DNA of 64,000 nt, from NCBI GenBank assembly GCA_934130285.1, contig CAKOXT010000004.1, forward strand, positions 78,636 through 142,635, in the 5' to 3' direction. A program made the translations under genes and the position numbers. This DNA is from an uncultured Clostridia bacterium. Lineage in GTDB: Bacteria; Bacillota; Clostridia; TANB77; CAG-508. Positions within the stretch are counted from its first letter, which is position 1, and each line of letters starts with the position of its first letter. Below the pieces are notes generated by a model. The model was not told where the DNA came from and made no database searches. It worked only from the letters and a program-made list of their open reading frames with translations. Of the stretch, positions 28,039 to 37,091 are shown piece after piece.

Positions 28039-28148
28039 TAATTCTATTAAAATCAAAGCATAGAATTTATGCTTCACTTTAAAGAAAATTTTTAATAAAA
28101 ATTTTCAAAACAAACATCTAAAATAATAATTTAATTGGAGGTATTAAA

Positions 28149-29081
28149 ATGGTAGAAGATGAGAAAATTAAAACTACGGTTTCACCTTTTGCAATGAAAG
28201 AAGGAGAAATCAAAACATTTGATGGAAAAGATGGATATGTTTCAATTAACCAAATAATCCATAGAATTAATTTAGGACATATCACAGAAATTCATTTCAA
28301 AATCTTAGAGCTTGTAAATGAATTTGAATTTATGACATCAAGACAAATATATCAAATATTAATCAACAGAAATATTGATATAAAATCACAAGATAAATTA
28401 AACAATAAATTAGAGCAATTAATAAAAACAAAAATTTTAACAAGATACTATTTTTCAAGTGAAGATGGAAAATGTATATACAGAGTATATTGTTTAGAGA
28501 AAATGGGAAAATATTTATTAAATTCTAGAAATATAGAATGTAAATGGCAACCAACAGACAATACAAAACCAGTATCAATGATAAAGAAAAGATTAGCAGG
28601 AAATCAAATTATAGTTGCATATATGAGAAAGGTACAAGCCTTTGATTCATATACAGTAAAACCAGCAATAACAGCTAAAAAAAGTGGTAAAATATTAAAA
28701 GCTAATGCTGGAGTAAAATTAACTAAAAGAGGTATATCAGTTGACTTCTTATTTGAAGCAGTTAGAAGAGAAGAAGATTGGGAAACTAAGTTTGAAGAAA
28801 GAATGAGATTATATAAAGAATTTTATGAGAACTTTGTACAATTTGATTCTGGATATGAAAGAGCTCCTCAATTCATAATTGTCGCTGAAGATGACAAACA
28901 TATGATTGAGATTTTCAAAATTATTGTTACAAAAGGTATTAGCATTAACAATATGAAGATTTATTTTACACAAGATTTAAGTCAAAATGCTACAAAGCTA
29001 GATAAATCACTTATAGAATTTGTAACAGACGAAAACGGAAAATATAAAATGAATACTGTTGAAGTTAAATTATTAGGATAA
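28149..29081 (+). CDS. Replication-relaxation-like winged-helix protein
   Basis: 310 residues, TTGGAGG binding site. A winged-helix DNA-binding part (~40-120, HFKILELVNEFEFMTSRQIY ... LEKMGKYLL) is followed by an alpha/beta nuclease-like part (~150-300) with VDFLFEAVRREE and FIIVAEDDKHMIEIF. The layout resembles the replication-relaxation (Replic_Relax) family known from plasmids and integrative elements, sometimes also chromosomal in Clostridia. No mobile-element partners are next to it, but an unusual repeat region follows immediately. Confidence 0.6.
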   Translation: MVEDEKIKTTVSPFAMKEGEIKTFDGKDGYVSINQIIHRINLGHITEIHFKILELVNEFEFMTSRQIYQILINRNIDIKSQDKLNNKLEQLIKTKILTRYYFSSEDGKCIYRVYCLEKMGKYLLNSRNIECKWQPTDNTKPVSMIKKRLAGNQIIVAYMRKVQAFDSYTVKPAITAKKSGKILKANAGVKLTKRGISVDFLFEAVRREEDWETKFEERMRLYKEFYENFVQFDSGYERAPQFIIVAEDDKHMIEIFKIIVTKGISINNMKIYFTQDLSQNATKLDKSLIEFVTDENGKYKMNTVEVKLLG

Positions 29082-29093
29082 TATAAAATATAA

Positions 29094-29281
29094 AGAAGCC
29101 AGAAAGCAATACTAATATTTTTAAATCATCGCGCAGCGACCAAAGGAACAAAGCATAGCTTTGTGACTGCGATTGAAGCAATCTTTTCATAAGAAAAAGA
29201 GCCTAGTTCTAAATGAACTAGGCTCAACAAGATTGCGACAGCAAGATGATAAAAAATATTAGTATTGCTTTTTTGGCTTTT
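29094..29281. repeat. Long inverted repeat with internal hairpins (MITE-like or structured RNA)
   Basis: Arms of about 35 bases at 29096-29130 and 29246-29281 are almost identical inverted copies (shared core AGCAATACTAATATTTTT). Inside are ACAAAGC/GCTTTGT, GATTG/CAATC and a perfect 10-bp GAGCCTAGTT/AACTAGGCTC hairpin. The element lies right after the replication-relaxation-like gene and contains no ORF. Confidence 0.7.
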
Positions 29282-29450
29282 ATGTAATGATGTTACTTAA
29301 TAATTGGGTTAAGATTTGCAACAAGATGAGAAAAAATACTATCATTGTTTTTTTTCGTCTGTACGATAAGTTTATTTAATAATTTTACCAAGATTGCATC
29401 AATAAGATATTTTATTAATATCGCATTTGGACTTTTATATAATTTGTTAT
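29225..29450. repeat. Three degenerate tandem repeats of about 80 bp before feoA
   Basis: Related units start near 29229, 29311 and 29390 with AAGATTGC / AAGATTTGC / AAGATTGC, each followed by an A-rich then T-rich stretch. TTAATAATT recurs between units 1-2 and 2-3. The first unit overlaps the right half of the inverted repeat. No coding potential; the segment 29282-29490 otherwise holds only AT-rich DNA. Confidence 0.5.
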
Positions 29451-29490
29451 AAAAAAGTTATATCAAAGACAAACCCACATAAAATTAATC

Positions 29491-29724
29491 ATGATGACAA
29501 CGTTAAATAAATTAAAAGAAAATCAAATATGTATAGTTAAACAAGTAAAAATAATAGGTGAATTTAAATATAGATTATTTGATATGGGAATTATTCCAAA
29601 TACAAAAATAAAATTAATCAAAAATGCACCATTAGGAGATCCAATGCAAATAGAATTAAGAGAATACGACTTAAGTATTAGAAAAGAAATTGCAGAAAAA
29701 ATAGATGTAGAGGTGATATTATGA
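29491..29724 (+). CDS. feoA: Ferrous iron transport protein A
   Basis: 77 residues, SH3-like FeoA domain: TLNKLKENQICIVKQV, FKYRLFDMGIIPNTKIKLI and the closing DLSIRKEIAEKIDVEVI. It is the cytoplasmic partner that supports FeoB. The start is one of two adjacent ATGs and no strong binding site is visible. It overlaps feoB by four bases (ATGA), so the two are translationally coupled. Confidence 0.93.
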   Translation: MMTTLNKLKENQICIVKQVKIIGEFKYRLFDMGIIPNTKIKLIKNAPLGDPMQIELREYDLSIRKEIAEKIDVEVIL

Positions 29725-31496
29725 TATTTGCATTAGTTGGAAATCAAAATTGCGGCAAAACAACAATTTTCAATCAAATAACAAATTTAAAACAGCATGT
29801 TGGAAATTTTCCAGGAGTAACAGTAGAATATAAAATTGGAGAAATTCCAAATCATCAAAATTGTCAAATAGTTGATTTGCCAGGATTATATTCACTAAAC
29901 ACGTATACTCATGAAGAAGTAATAACAAAGGATTTTTTATATACTGCCAAGCCAGACGTTATTATAAATGTAGTAGATGCAACAAATTTAAAAAGAAATT
30001 TATATCTAACACTTCAGTTAAAAGAGATTGGAATTCCAATGATAATGGCTTTAAATATGATGGACGATATAAAAAAGAACAAAGGAAAGATTAATGTTGA
30101 AGATCTATCATCAGAATTAAAAATACCAATAGTTGAATTATCAAAAGTCACAAAAGATGAGACAAATGAATTGATCCAAAAAGCTATTAAAAATAAAAAA
30201 AGATATATATTAAATAATGCAAATTTGCAAAACAAAGAGAAAATTTTTTCAAAATACAGAGAGATAGACAGGATTTGCTCAAGAACAACTAAGATAGACA
30301 GAAACAATAAAAAAGAAATATCATACAAAATAGATAAAATTTTAACAAATAAAATATTAGGAATACCAATTTTTATTTGCATAATGTTTTTAATATTTTA
30401 CTTAACATTTAATGTGATAGGGGATTATTGTACTGATTTATTAAACTATGGAATAGAAATAACACAAAATATTTTAGAAAAACTTTTAGTAGATAAGGGG
30501 TACAATCCTTTACTAGAAAGTTTGATCATAGATGGCATATTGAATGGAATCTGCAGTGTAATTAGTTTTTTACCAATAATAGTGACATTATATTTTTTTC
30601 TATCAATATTAGAAGATAGCGGATACATGACGAGAATAGCATTTATAATAGATAAAATATTGAGTAAAATAGGATTGTCAGGAAAGGGAATAGTACCAAT
30701 ACTTTTAGGATTTGGATGTTCAGTACCTGCCATATTATCAATAAGAACAATTCAATCAGAAAAAGAGAAAAATTTATGCTTGATATTAGTGCCATTTATA
30801 AGCTGTTCTGCAAAGATTCCAATATATTCAATATTTGTATCTATATTTTTTAAAGAAAATCCTGCATTGGCGATGACAATAATTTATATAATAGGTATAT
30901 TATTAGGAATAATAATAACAGCGATATTAAACAAGAATAGTAAACTAAATAATGATGGAACATTTATAATGGAGATTCCAAATTATAGAATGCCATCATT
31001 AAAAAATACTATATTTTTAATGTGGAACAAAACAAAAGATTTTTTAGAAAAATCTTTTTCAATAATATTTGTATCCTCAATTATAATTTGGTTTTTGAAA
31101 AGTTTTGATATAAATATGCTTTATGTTTCAGAAGAAAAGAGTATGTTAGCATGGATAGGAATGAAAATAAGTAATTTTTTCAAACCAATAGGATTGGCAG
31201 ATTGGAGAATTACAACAGCAATTATTACAGGAATATCAGCCAAGGAAGCAATACTTAGCACACTAAGTGTTTTATATAATTCAAATTTAAGTACTTTGGC
31301 AGAAACAATAAATATAATATTTACTAAAAGAGTAGCGTTAAGTTTTATAACATTTATATCATTATACACACCATGTATAGCTACAATAGGAGTAATAAAA
31401 AAAGAATTTGGCATAAAAAAAGCAATAAAAACAGTTTTTACACAATTTTTTATTGCTTATATAGCTTCATTTTTAATATATCATTTAGTTGGCTGA
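29721..31496 (+). CDS. feoB: Ferrous iron transporter B
   Basis: 591 residues. N-terminal G domain: G1 GNQNCGKTT (7-15), G2 region NFPGVTVE, G3 DLPGLYSL, G4-like ALNMMDD. A short helical linker (~165-215) leads to a membrane domain with about eight helices including the paired Gate motifs GFGCSVPAILSIRT and PFISCSAKIPIY (conserved Cys residues). It imports Fe2+ across the membrane. The 3' end overlaps the convergent TSCPD gene by 12 bases. Confidence 0.97.
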   Translation: MIFALVGNQNCGKTTIFNQITNLKQHVGNFPGVTVEYKIGEIPNHQNCQIVDLPGLYSLNTYTHEEVITKDFLYTAKPDVIINVVDATNLKRNLYLTLQLKEIGIPMIMALNMMDDIKKNKGKINVEDLSSELKIPIVELSKVTKDETNELIQKAIKNKKRYILNNANLQNKEKIFSKYREIDRICSRTTKIDRNNKKEISYKIDKILTNKILGIPIFICIMFLIFYLTFNVIGDYCTDLLNYGIEITQNILEKLLVDKGYNPLLESLIIDGILNGICSVISFLPIIVTLYFFLSILEDSGYMTRIAFIIDKILSKIGLSGKGIVPILLGFGCSVPAILSIRTIQSEKEKNLCLILVPFISCSAKIPIYSIFVSIFFKENPALAMTIIYIIGILLGIIITAILNKNSKLNNDGTFIMEIPNYRMPSLKNTIFLMWNKTKDFLEKSFSIIFVSSIIIWFLKSFDINMLYVSEEKSMLAWIGMKISNFFKPIGLADWRITTAIITGISAKEAILSTLSVLYNSNLSTLAETINIIFTKRVALSFITFISLYTPCIATIGVIKKEFGIKKAIKTVFTQFFIAYIASFLIYHLVG

Positions 31497-31745
31497 CATT
31501 TTCTTTTTGATTTCTTCTAAAGCCATAGATAATTGATCAGGACATGATGTACCTCTCATACCACATTGAATACCTTTTAATTTGGCAATTACTTCATCAA
31601 TATTTTTACCTTCGACTAAAGCTGAAACAGCTAATGTATTTCCAGGACAGCCACCTCGTATTTTTACAGATTTAATAATATTACCATCCATATTAATAAC
31701 AAATTCACTTGAACAAACCCCTGAAGGTCTAAATCTATATTCCAT
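31485..31745 (-). CDS. TSCPD-domain protein (TIGR03905-like)
   Basis: 86 residues. The start ATG at 31745 follows AAAGGAGTGATTTT; longer upstream readings lack a site. Compact domain with conserved cysteines: PSGVCSSEF, IRGGCPGNTLAV and the name-giving TSCPDQL, plus GIQCGMRG. These small Cys-rich proteins resemble the C-terminal domain of class II ribonucleotide reductase (NrdJ) and may bind metal or act in redox; the exact role is unknown. Convergent with and overlapping feoB. Confidence 0.88.
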   Translation of the reverse strand: MEYRFRPSGVCSSEFVINMDGNIIKSVKIRGGCPGNTLAVSALVEGKNIDEVIAKLKGIQCGMRGTSCPDQLSMALEEIKKKMSAN

Positions 31746-31896
31746 AAAATCACTCCTTTTTACAATGAAAATTATAACAGAAAAAAACATAATATACAAT
31801 TATTTTAAGAAAAAATGCGTATAATATACGTTAATTCATATAAAATTCATAAAAGAAAAATATAATATAAAAAAATAAAAAAGGGAGGAAAAGATT

Positions 31897-32448
31897 ATGG
31901 ATATAGAAAAAGTTTTGAAAAAAACTGGATATACATCAATAATCACATCTCTAGTATTAGGTATATTAGGATTAGTAATGTTTATGTATTCAGAAGCAAC
32001 TCTAAAAATAATAGCATATGTACTAGGGGCAATATTAATGTTAACAGGAATTATAAAAATAATTGGATATTTTACAGAGAAAGGAAGTTACGATTTATTC
32101 AATTATGAATTAGTTTATGGAATAATTAGCATATTATTCGGATTAGTAGTTGCAACACATACAGAAGCTTTAGAAAGTTTAATAGGAATTATTTTGGGTG
32201 TATGGATAATATATAGTAGCTTAATGAGATTCGGACTTTCATTGAAATTAAAGGCGTTCGAAGCAAAATCATGGATTGCCATGCTAATAGTTGCTGTATT
32301 AATGATGATATGTGGAATTTATATTATGTTTACACCAGATATAATAATTGCAACATTAGGATTAATTATATTAGCATATTCAATAATGGATATTATTGAA
32401 GGAATAGCTTTTATAGTAAATGTAAATAAATTAAAAAAATTAGATTAG
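31897..32448 (+). CDS. DUF308 / HdeD-like membrane protein
   Basis: 183 residues with six predicted helices in three hairpins (IITSLVLGILGLVMFMY, IIAYVLGAILMLTGIIKIIG, LVYGIISILFGLVVAT, SLIGIILGVWIIYSSLMRFG, AMLIVAVLMMICGIYIMF, IIATLGLIILAYSIMDIIEG). This is the repeated pattern of DUF308. Function is unclear; the E. coli relative HdeD is linked to acid stress. GGGAGGAAAAGATT precedes the ATG and a terminator follows. Confidence 0.88.
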   Translation: MDIEKVLKKTGYTSIITSLVLGILGLVMFMYSEATLKIIAYVLGAILMLTGIIKIIGYFTEKGSYDLFNYELVYGIISILFGLVVATHTEALESLIGIILGVWIIYSSLMRFGLSLKLKAFEAKSWIAMLIVAVLMMICGIYIMFTPDIIIATLGLIILAYSIMDIIEGIAFIVNVNKLKKLD

Positions 32449-32457
32449 ATTGATAAC

Positions 32458-32490
32458 TTAAAGCACTTCGAAAGAAGTGCTTTAAAAAAG
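32458..32490 (+). terminator. Terminator after the DUF308 gene
   Basis: Perfect stem AAAGCACTTC / GAAGTGCTTT with a GAAA tetraloop; only a weak T-run follows. Confidence 0.7.
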
Positions 32491-32599
32491 TTTGGTTAAT
32501 ATTAAAAATTTAATATTAATTTAATGAAAATGAAATAATATATTATCAATCTAACAAGAAGGGGGAATGAACAATATAAAAAAAGAAAGGATTGATTAT

Positions 32600-33268
32600 A
32601 TGAAAAATGAAAAAGAAAATGAAAGAGAAGCGGACCTGATACAGGCTGCAAGTTTAATGAAGATAGAACAAAAAGTTGATAAAAAGGCAAATGAATTTGA
32701 AAAAATAATGCTTATATATAAATCTGCAATAAAAGTGTTAAGAACTAAATTTGATATACTAAATGAAGAGTTTGAAAATTTTTGTGAATATAATCCAATA
32801 GATCATATTTCAGAAAGAATAAAATCACCAGATAGTATAATAGAAAAAATGAATCGAAAAGAATTAGATCTTACATATAAAAATTTAATTGAACAAGTAA
32901 ATGATATAGCAGGAATAAGAATAGTTTGTTCATTTAAAGATGACGTTTTTAAAATGGTAAATATAATAGAAAATTTTCAAGATATAGAGATAATAGAAAG
33001 AAAAGATTATATTACCAATCCCAAAGCCAGTGGATATCAAAGCTACCATATGTTAATTAATGTTCCTGTTACATTAAAAGACAAAACAATATATGTGAAA
33101 GTAGAAGTTCAAATAAGAACAGTTGCTATGGATTTTTGGGCAACTTTAGAACATAAATTGAAGTATAAGAAAGAAATAAGCAAAAAGTCATCAAAAGAAT
33201 TAGTAAATACAGCTAAAGCAATTTCAAAACTAGATGACAAAATGATGCAAATAAAATGTAATGCCTAA
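32600..33268 (+). CDS. relQ: Small alarmone synthetase (RelQ/SasB-type GTP pyrophosphokinase)
   Basis: 222 residues from the ATG at 32600, which has AAAGGA eight bases upstream; an ATG at 32567 abuts GGGGG. It has a RelA/SpoT synthetase domain only: ISERIKSPDSIIEKM, VNDIAGIRIVCSFKDDV, RKDYITNPKASGYQSYHM and VEVQIRTVAMDFWATLEHKL. There is no HD hydrolase or TGS domain. It makes (p)ppGpp from ATP and GTP/GDP, probably under envelope stress by analogy to Bacillus. A ~40-residue charged N-terminal extension precedes the usual start of the domain. Confidence 0.92.
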   Translation: MKNEKENEREADLIQAASLMKIEQKVDKKANEFEKIMLIYKSAIKVLRTKFDILNEEFENFCEYNPIDHISERIKSPDSIIEKMNRKELDLTYKNLIEQVNDIAGIRIVCSFKDDVFKMVNIIENFQDIEIIERKDYITNPKASGYQSYHMLINVPVTLKDKTIYVKVEVQIRTVAMDFWATLEHKLKYKKEISKKSSKELVNTAKAISKLDDKMMQIKCNA

Positions 33269-33273
33269 TAAAT

Positions 33274-33311
33274 AAAAAAGCCAATGATTAAAAAATATCA
33301 TTGGCTTTTTA
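33274..33311. terminator. Bidirectional terminator
   Basis: AAAAAAGCCAATGAT / ATCATTGGCTTTTT between convergent genes; the stop codon of the minus-strand gene lies within its right edge. Confidence 0.85.
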
Positions 33312-34940
33312 CCTTTGAATATCATATGATCCATTGATACTTGAATTATATTTTATTTCCCCTGTAGATAAATCTACAAACTCCTTACTAGAAATATTAG
33401 AGCGTTTATCTTTTAAATCTTTCAAATGTTTTAAATAGTCTTTACTGTTGTAAGGAATGTCATGCTTTATTGATTCCATTGCTTTTACTTGCTCAGAAGT
33501 AAATGGTAACAACAAAGGTACAGAATATTTTCCATAAGTATAATTAACTTTGCCGTTATACATAGGCAATAGTAAGTTTGATTTTCCCATATATCCAGCA
33601 AGTAGTTCTTCAAGAACGCTTTTTTTAATATGAAGTGAAAAAGTTTCATTCATACCACTATCAATTGCAATCCCACACATAGCAGAAGATGTATCAACCT
33701 TTGTAGCACCAGCATTAGGATATTTTGAATTTTCTATCATTTCCATAAGCAAATATAACATGGTTACATCTTTTAAATTATATGAAGCATATATAGGATT
33801 ATATAATTTAAAATAGTGTTTGGCATCAGCTACTAAATCGTTTTGAGATTCAGGAATATAAGTATCGAAGAATTTTTTATATTGATCGCCATATTCATTT
33901 GCAACATAATGTACAAACATGTCATCAGAAAATCTATAAATATTTTCTGAAATATCAAGCTCTGATTCATTATTTTCAGATAATCTATCGGATTTTTGCA
34001 TTTCCAAATAAAATCTATTAGGTTCATAGAATAAGTTAATTTTTGCTAAACATTTTCTAAGCATTGAATTAGAAGGTGCTTTGAAATTTTCATCTAACAT
34101 AGCTGGAATAAAATCTAGATCACGTATAATGAACATAGCTTCAAGATATGTATCTAATTCTTTATAATATCTATTAATCCAAAAAGAATATAAAGTCAAT
34201 AAATCAGCAGGAGAATAATTATCAAAATTCTTTTTATCTGAAAAAATCTCTAAAATCTTTTCAGATTTATGATCAGGATTTGCTGATTCCAAAGCTTCTG
34301 AAAGTTCTGGAGTCTTTAAAAAATCCATTTTCTTTTTATTTATTTCCAAATAATTATCAAGTAATGTAAATTTGTCTAGCTGGACTAACATTGAATGTAC
34401 AGAATCTATAATATTATCTTTTAAAGTATTTGACATTTGAGATAATTCTGAATCTAAAAAATCATAAATAGTTCCTGTTGAATCAGAAAGATCATAATCA
34501 TTTTTTAATTTAGAAGCATAATAAAGTAACGCCAATTCAAAAGTTGATTTTGGCATTTTTTCTAGGTCTTTGAAAGTAAGAGCATTTTCATCAGTAGGCG
34601 TGTTCATAGAATTAACTAATGAATCTAGTTTATTATGATCTTTAGCAAAAACTTCATAACATAAATAATTCATATAATGTTGAGAAATTTTAGTTCCTGA
34701 ATATGCAGCTTCTGATAAACTCTCTATATCTTGTGAAAAAATTTCTTCGACTTCTTGTTTAGTTATATCAGGCTTAGCCTGCTTTAAACTTTTTACATAT
34801 GGATAACAAATTGACATTAAAAATCTCCATAGAAAACGGGATTCTTTAATCTTTTTCGGATTATTAACATAAGATATTGCTTTATCACGGTTATCTTCAA
34901 AACCAAAAAGCCTAAAGGTATTATTACTTTTACTAGACAT
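33309..34940 (-). CDS. Large cytoplasmic protein of unknown function (543 aa)
   Basis: 543 residues with no membrane segment, signal peptide, P-loop or metal motif I recognise. Mostly helical, Asp/Lys/Leu/Tyr-rich, with repeat-like helices (TFELALLYYASKLKNDYDL, DLLTLYSFWINRYYKELDTY). A more globular C-terminal region (~395-500) holds TSSAMCGIAIDSGMNETFSL and GKYSVPLLLPFTSEQV. AGGAG lies upstream of the ATG, and a TATAAT box on the minus strand lies near 34990. Monocistronic and bounded by terminators, so context gives no functional hint. Confidence 0.65.
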   Translation of the reverse strand: MSSKSNNTFRLFGFEDNRDKAISYVNNPKKIKESRFLWRFLMSICYPYVKSLKQAKPDITKQEVEEIFSQDIESLSEAAYSGTKISQHYMNYLCYEVFAKDHNKLDSLVNSMNTPTDENALTFKDLEKMPKSTFELALLYYASKLKNDYDLSDSTGTIYDFLDSELSQMSNTLKDNIIDSVHSMLVQLDKFTLLDNYLEINKKKMDFLKTPELSEALESANPDHKSEKILEIFSDKKNFDNYSPADLLTLYSFWINRYYKELDTYLEAMFIIRDLDFIPAMLDENFKAPSNSMLRKCLAKINLFYEPNRFYLEMQKSDRLSENNESELDISENIYRFSDDMFVHYVANEYGDQYKKFFDTYIPESQNDLVADAKHYFKLYNPIYASYNLKDVTMLYLLMEMIENSKYPNAGATKVDTSSAMCGIAIDSGMNETFSLHIKKSVLEELLAGYMGKSNLLLPMYNGKVNYTYGKYSVPLLLPFTSEQVKAMESIKHDIPYNSKDYLKHLKDLKDKRSNISSKEFVDLSTGEIKYNSSINGSYDIQR

Positions 34941-35113
34941 ATATACTCCTTTTTTTATTAAAGTTAAATGTAGTTAACATAACAATTATAACATGCTTTT
35001 TTGAAAAAAACAAGAGAAAATCAGTTCAAAAGTAGATATATCAAGGAGAAAATAAAAAAACAAGGAACGTAGAAAAGAGATAGTAAAAAATGTACAAAAA
35101 AGAAAAATTAGTG

Positions 35114-35142
35114 TTGACAAGCCTAAAATAGCATAGTATAAT
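35114..35142 (+). promoter_or_regulatory. SigA promoter of the ribosomal superoperon
   Basis: TTGACA (35114-35119), a 17-base spacer and TATAAT (35137-35142): perfect consensus, with predicted start near 35149. Confidence 0.9.
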
Positions 35143-35148
35143 ATTAAA

Positions 35149-35360
35149 GCGTAAGATAAAGCGATGAAGCAGGATGTGGCTACACAGAAGTTTATATCTG
35201 TGGAGGGAACTCTTGCAGAGTATGTCTTGGCTTAGACCGGGCGATAAGTTTGATAAAAGCACACTTATCCAGGATACAAAAGAAATGATGTAACTTGGAT
35301 TTATATATGGGGTATAAAGAAACACCAGGGTGCGTTTTAAACTTGCCGTTACATTTAATA
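35149..35360 (+). promoter_or_regulatory. Long 5' leader of the S10 operon, probable autoregulatory RNA
   Basis: About 225 bases between the predicted start site and rpsJ, more GC-rich than neighbouring intergenic DNA, with several self-complementary segments (for example around ACAGAAGTTTATATCTGTGG and GATAAGTTTG ... CACTTATC). Firmicute S10 operons have leaders through which L4 represses transcription, and this is a natural candidate. I cannot assign it to a specific RNA family. Confidence 0.55.
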
Positions 35361-35373
35361 AGGAGGGAAAACA

Positions 35374-35703
35374 ATGGCAACATCAAACCAAAACGTAGGA
35401 AGCGAAAAAATCAGAATAAGATTAAAAGCTTATGACTTCGTAGTTTTAGACCAGTCTGCTGAAAGAATAGTAGATACTGCTAAAAGAACAGGAGCTAAAG
35501 TTTCAGGTCCTATTCCACTTCCAACAGAAAAGGAAATAGTAACTATTTTACGTTCTCCACACAAACACAAAGATTCAAGAGAACAATTTGAAATGAGAAC
35601 ACATAAAAGAGTTATTGATATTCTTTATCCAACACAAAAAACAGTTGATAGCTTAATGAAATTAGAGTTACCAGCAGGTGTTGATATCGAAATCAAATTA
35701 TAA
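35374..35703 (+). CDS. rpsJ: 30S ribosomal protein S10
   Basis: 109 residues; AAGGAGGGAAAACA precedes the ATG. Conserved [39 protein letters not shown] and [19 protein letters not shown]. It is part of the 30S head and also acts in transcription antitermination (NusE). First gene of the superoperon; the eight-residue N-terminal extension before EKIRIR is slightly longer than usual. Confidence 0.99.
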   Translation: MATSNQNVGSEKIRIRLKAYDFVVLDQSAERIVDTAKRTGAKVSGPIPLPTEKEIVTILRSPHKHKDSREQFEMRTHKRVIDILYPTQKTVDSLMKLELPAGVDIEIKL

Positions 35704-35811
35704 TTATTATTAATGAAAGCAACACACAACAGTTGCAAAAACAAAAAAAGTTGTGAACATCAAACCAAGCTAGTACATATAGTACGAGCCAATAGTTAGG
35801 AGGAAAGAAAG

Positions 35812-36447
35812 ATGAAAAAAGCAATCATCGGTAGAAAAGTCGGAATGACACAAATATTTGATGAAAAAGGTAATGTAATACCTGTAACAGTTATTGAAGC
35901 TGGACCATGTAGTGTAGTTCAAGTTAAAACAGTTGAAACTGATGGATACGACGCTGTTCAATTAGGATTCGGTTCAGTAAAAGAAAACAAATTAAACAAA
36001 CCAGAAAAAGGACACTTTACAAAAGTTAAAGTTACTCCAGTTAAACATTTAAGAGAATTCAGATTATCTGATGTATCTAATGTAAAAGTTGGAGATGAAA
36101 TAAAAGCTGATGTATTTACTGCAGGAGAAACAGTAGATATTCAAGGAACAACTAAAGGAAAAGGATTCCAAGGTGTTATTAAAAGACATGGACAATCAAG
36201 AGGACCTATGGGACATGGTTCTATGTACCACAGAAGACCAGGTTCAATGGGATCTACATCAACTCCAGGTAGAGTTTTCAAAGGAAAGAAATTACCAGGA
36301 CATATGGGAAATGTAACAGTTACAATCCAAAACTTAAAAGTTGTTAGAGTTGACTTAGACAAAAATTGTATATTAGTAAAAGGTAGTGTTCCAGGAAATA
36401 AAGGAGCTATCCTAAAAATAAAAGATGCCACAAAGGCATTAGCGTAA
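35812..36447 (+). CDS. rplC: 50S ribosomal protein L3
   Basis: 211 residues; TAGGAGGAAAGAAAG precedes the ATG. Signature [18 protein letters not shown] and [20 protein letters not shown], the loop reaching towards the peptidyl-transferase centre. A ~108-base spacer after rpsJ carries a GCAAC/GTTGC hairpin. An early assembly protein of the 50S subunit. Confidence 0.99.
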   Translation: MKKAIIGRKVGMTQIFDEKGNVIPVTVIEAGPCSVVQVKTVETDGYDAVQLGFGSVKENKLNKPEKGHFTKVKVTPVKHLREFRLSDVSNVKVGDEIKADVFTAGETVDIQGTTKGKGFQGVIKRHGQSRGPMGHGSMYHRRPGSMGSTSTPGRVFKGKKLPGHMGNVTVTIQNLKVVRVDLDKNCILVKGSVPGNKGAILKIKDATKALA

Positions 36448-36466
36448 GAGAAAGGAGGAACAGTAA

Positions 36467-37090
36467 ATGCCTACAATAGATGTATATAATGTAGAAGGAA
36501 AAAAAGTTAGTACAGTAGATTTAAAAGATGAAATATTTGGAATCGAACCAAATGAAGCAATAGTACACAGCGTACTAATCAACTTCTTAGCTAATCAAAG
36601 ACAAGGTACACAAAGTACAAAAACAAGATCTGAAGTTAGCGGTGGTGGAAGAAAACCTTGGAGACAAAAAGGAACAGGTAGAGCTAGACAAGGAAGTATA
36701 AGAGCACCACAATGGATCAAAGGTGGTATAGCATTAGGTCCAAAACCAAGAAAATATACTTATAAAGTAAACAAGAAAGAAAAGAGATTAGCTATTAAAT
36801 CAGTACTAAGCTCAAAAGTAATAGAAAATCAATTAGTAGTAATTGATGAGTTACCATTCAAAGAAATCAAAACAAAACAAATGGTAAATGCATTAACAAA
36901 GAACAAAATCGAAGGAAAAACATTAATAATGTTACCTGAGAAAAACGAAGCTGTTCAAAAATCAGCTAGAAACATAGAAGGTGTAAAAACAACATTAGTT
37001 AATACAATTAATGTATACGATTTATTAAAATACAATAAATTAGTTATTACACTTGATACAGTTAAAAAATTAGAGGAGGTGTATGCATAA
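36467..37090 (+). CDS. rplD: 50S ribosomal protein L4
   Basis: 207 residues, AAAGGAGGAACAGTAA site. Conserved loop RSEVSGGGRKPWRQKGTGRA and RQGSIRAPQWIKGG lining the exit tunnel. In Firmicutes and gamma-proteobacteria L4 represses its own operon through the S10 leader. Its end overlaps or abuts rplW. Confidence 0.99.
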   Translation: MPTIDVYNVEGKKVSTVDLKDEIFGIEPNEAIVHSVLINFLANQRQGTQSTKTRSEVSGGGRKPWRQKGTGRARQGSIRAPQWIKGGIALGPKPRKYTYKVNKKEKRLAIKSVLSSKVIENQLVVIDELPFKEIKTKQMVNALTKNKIEGKTLIMLPEKNEAVQKSARNIEGVKTTLVNTINVYDLLKYNKLVITLDTVKKLEEVYA

Positions 37091-37091
37091 G

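Noticed and set aside
29094..29281. A simple rho-independent terminator
   Set aside because: The closing stem is about 35 bp and encloses several other hairpins, far more than termination requires, so it is kept as an unexplained element.
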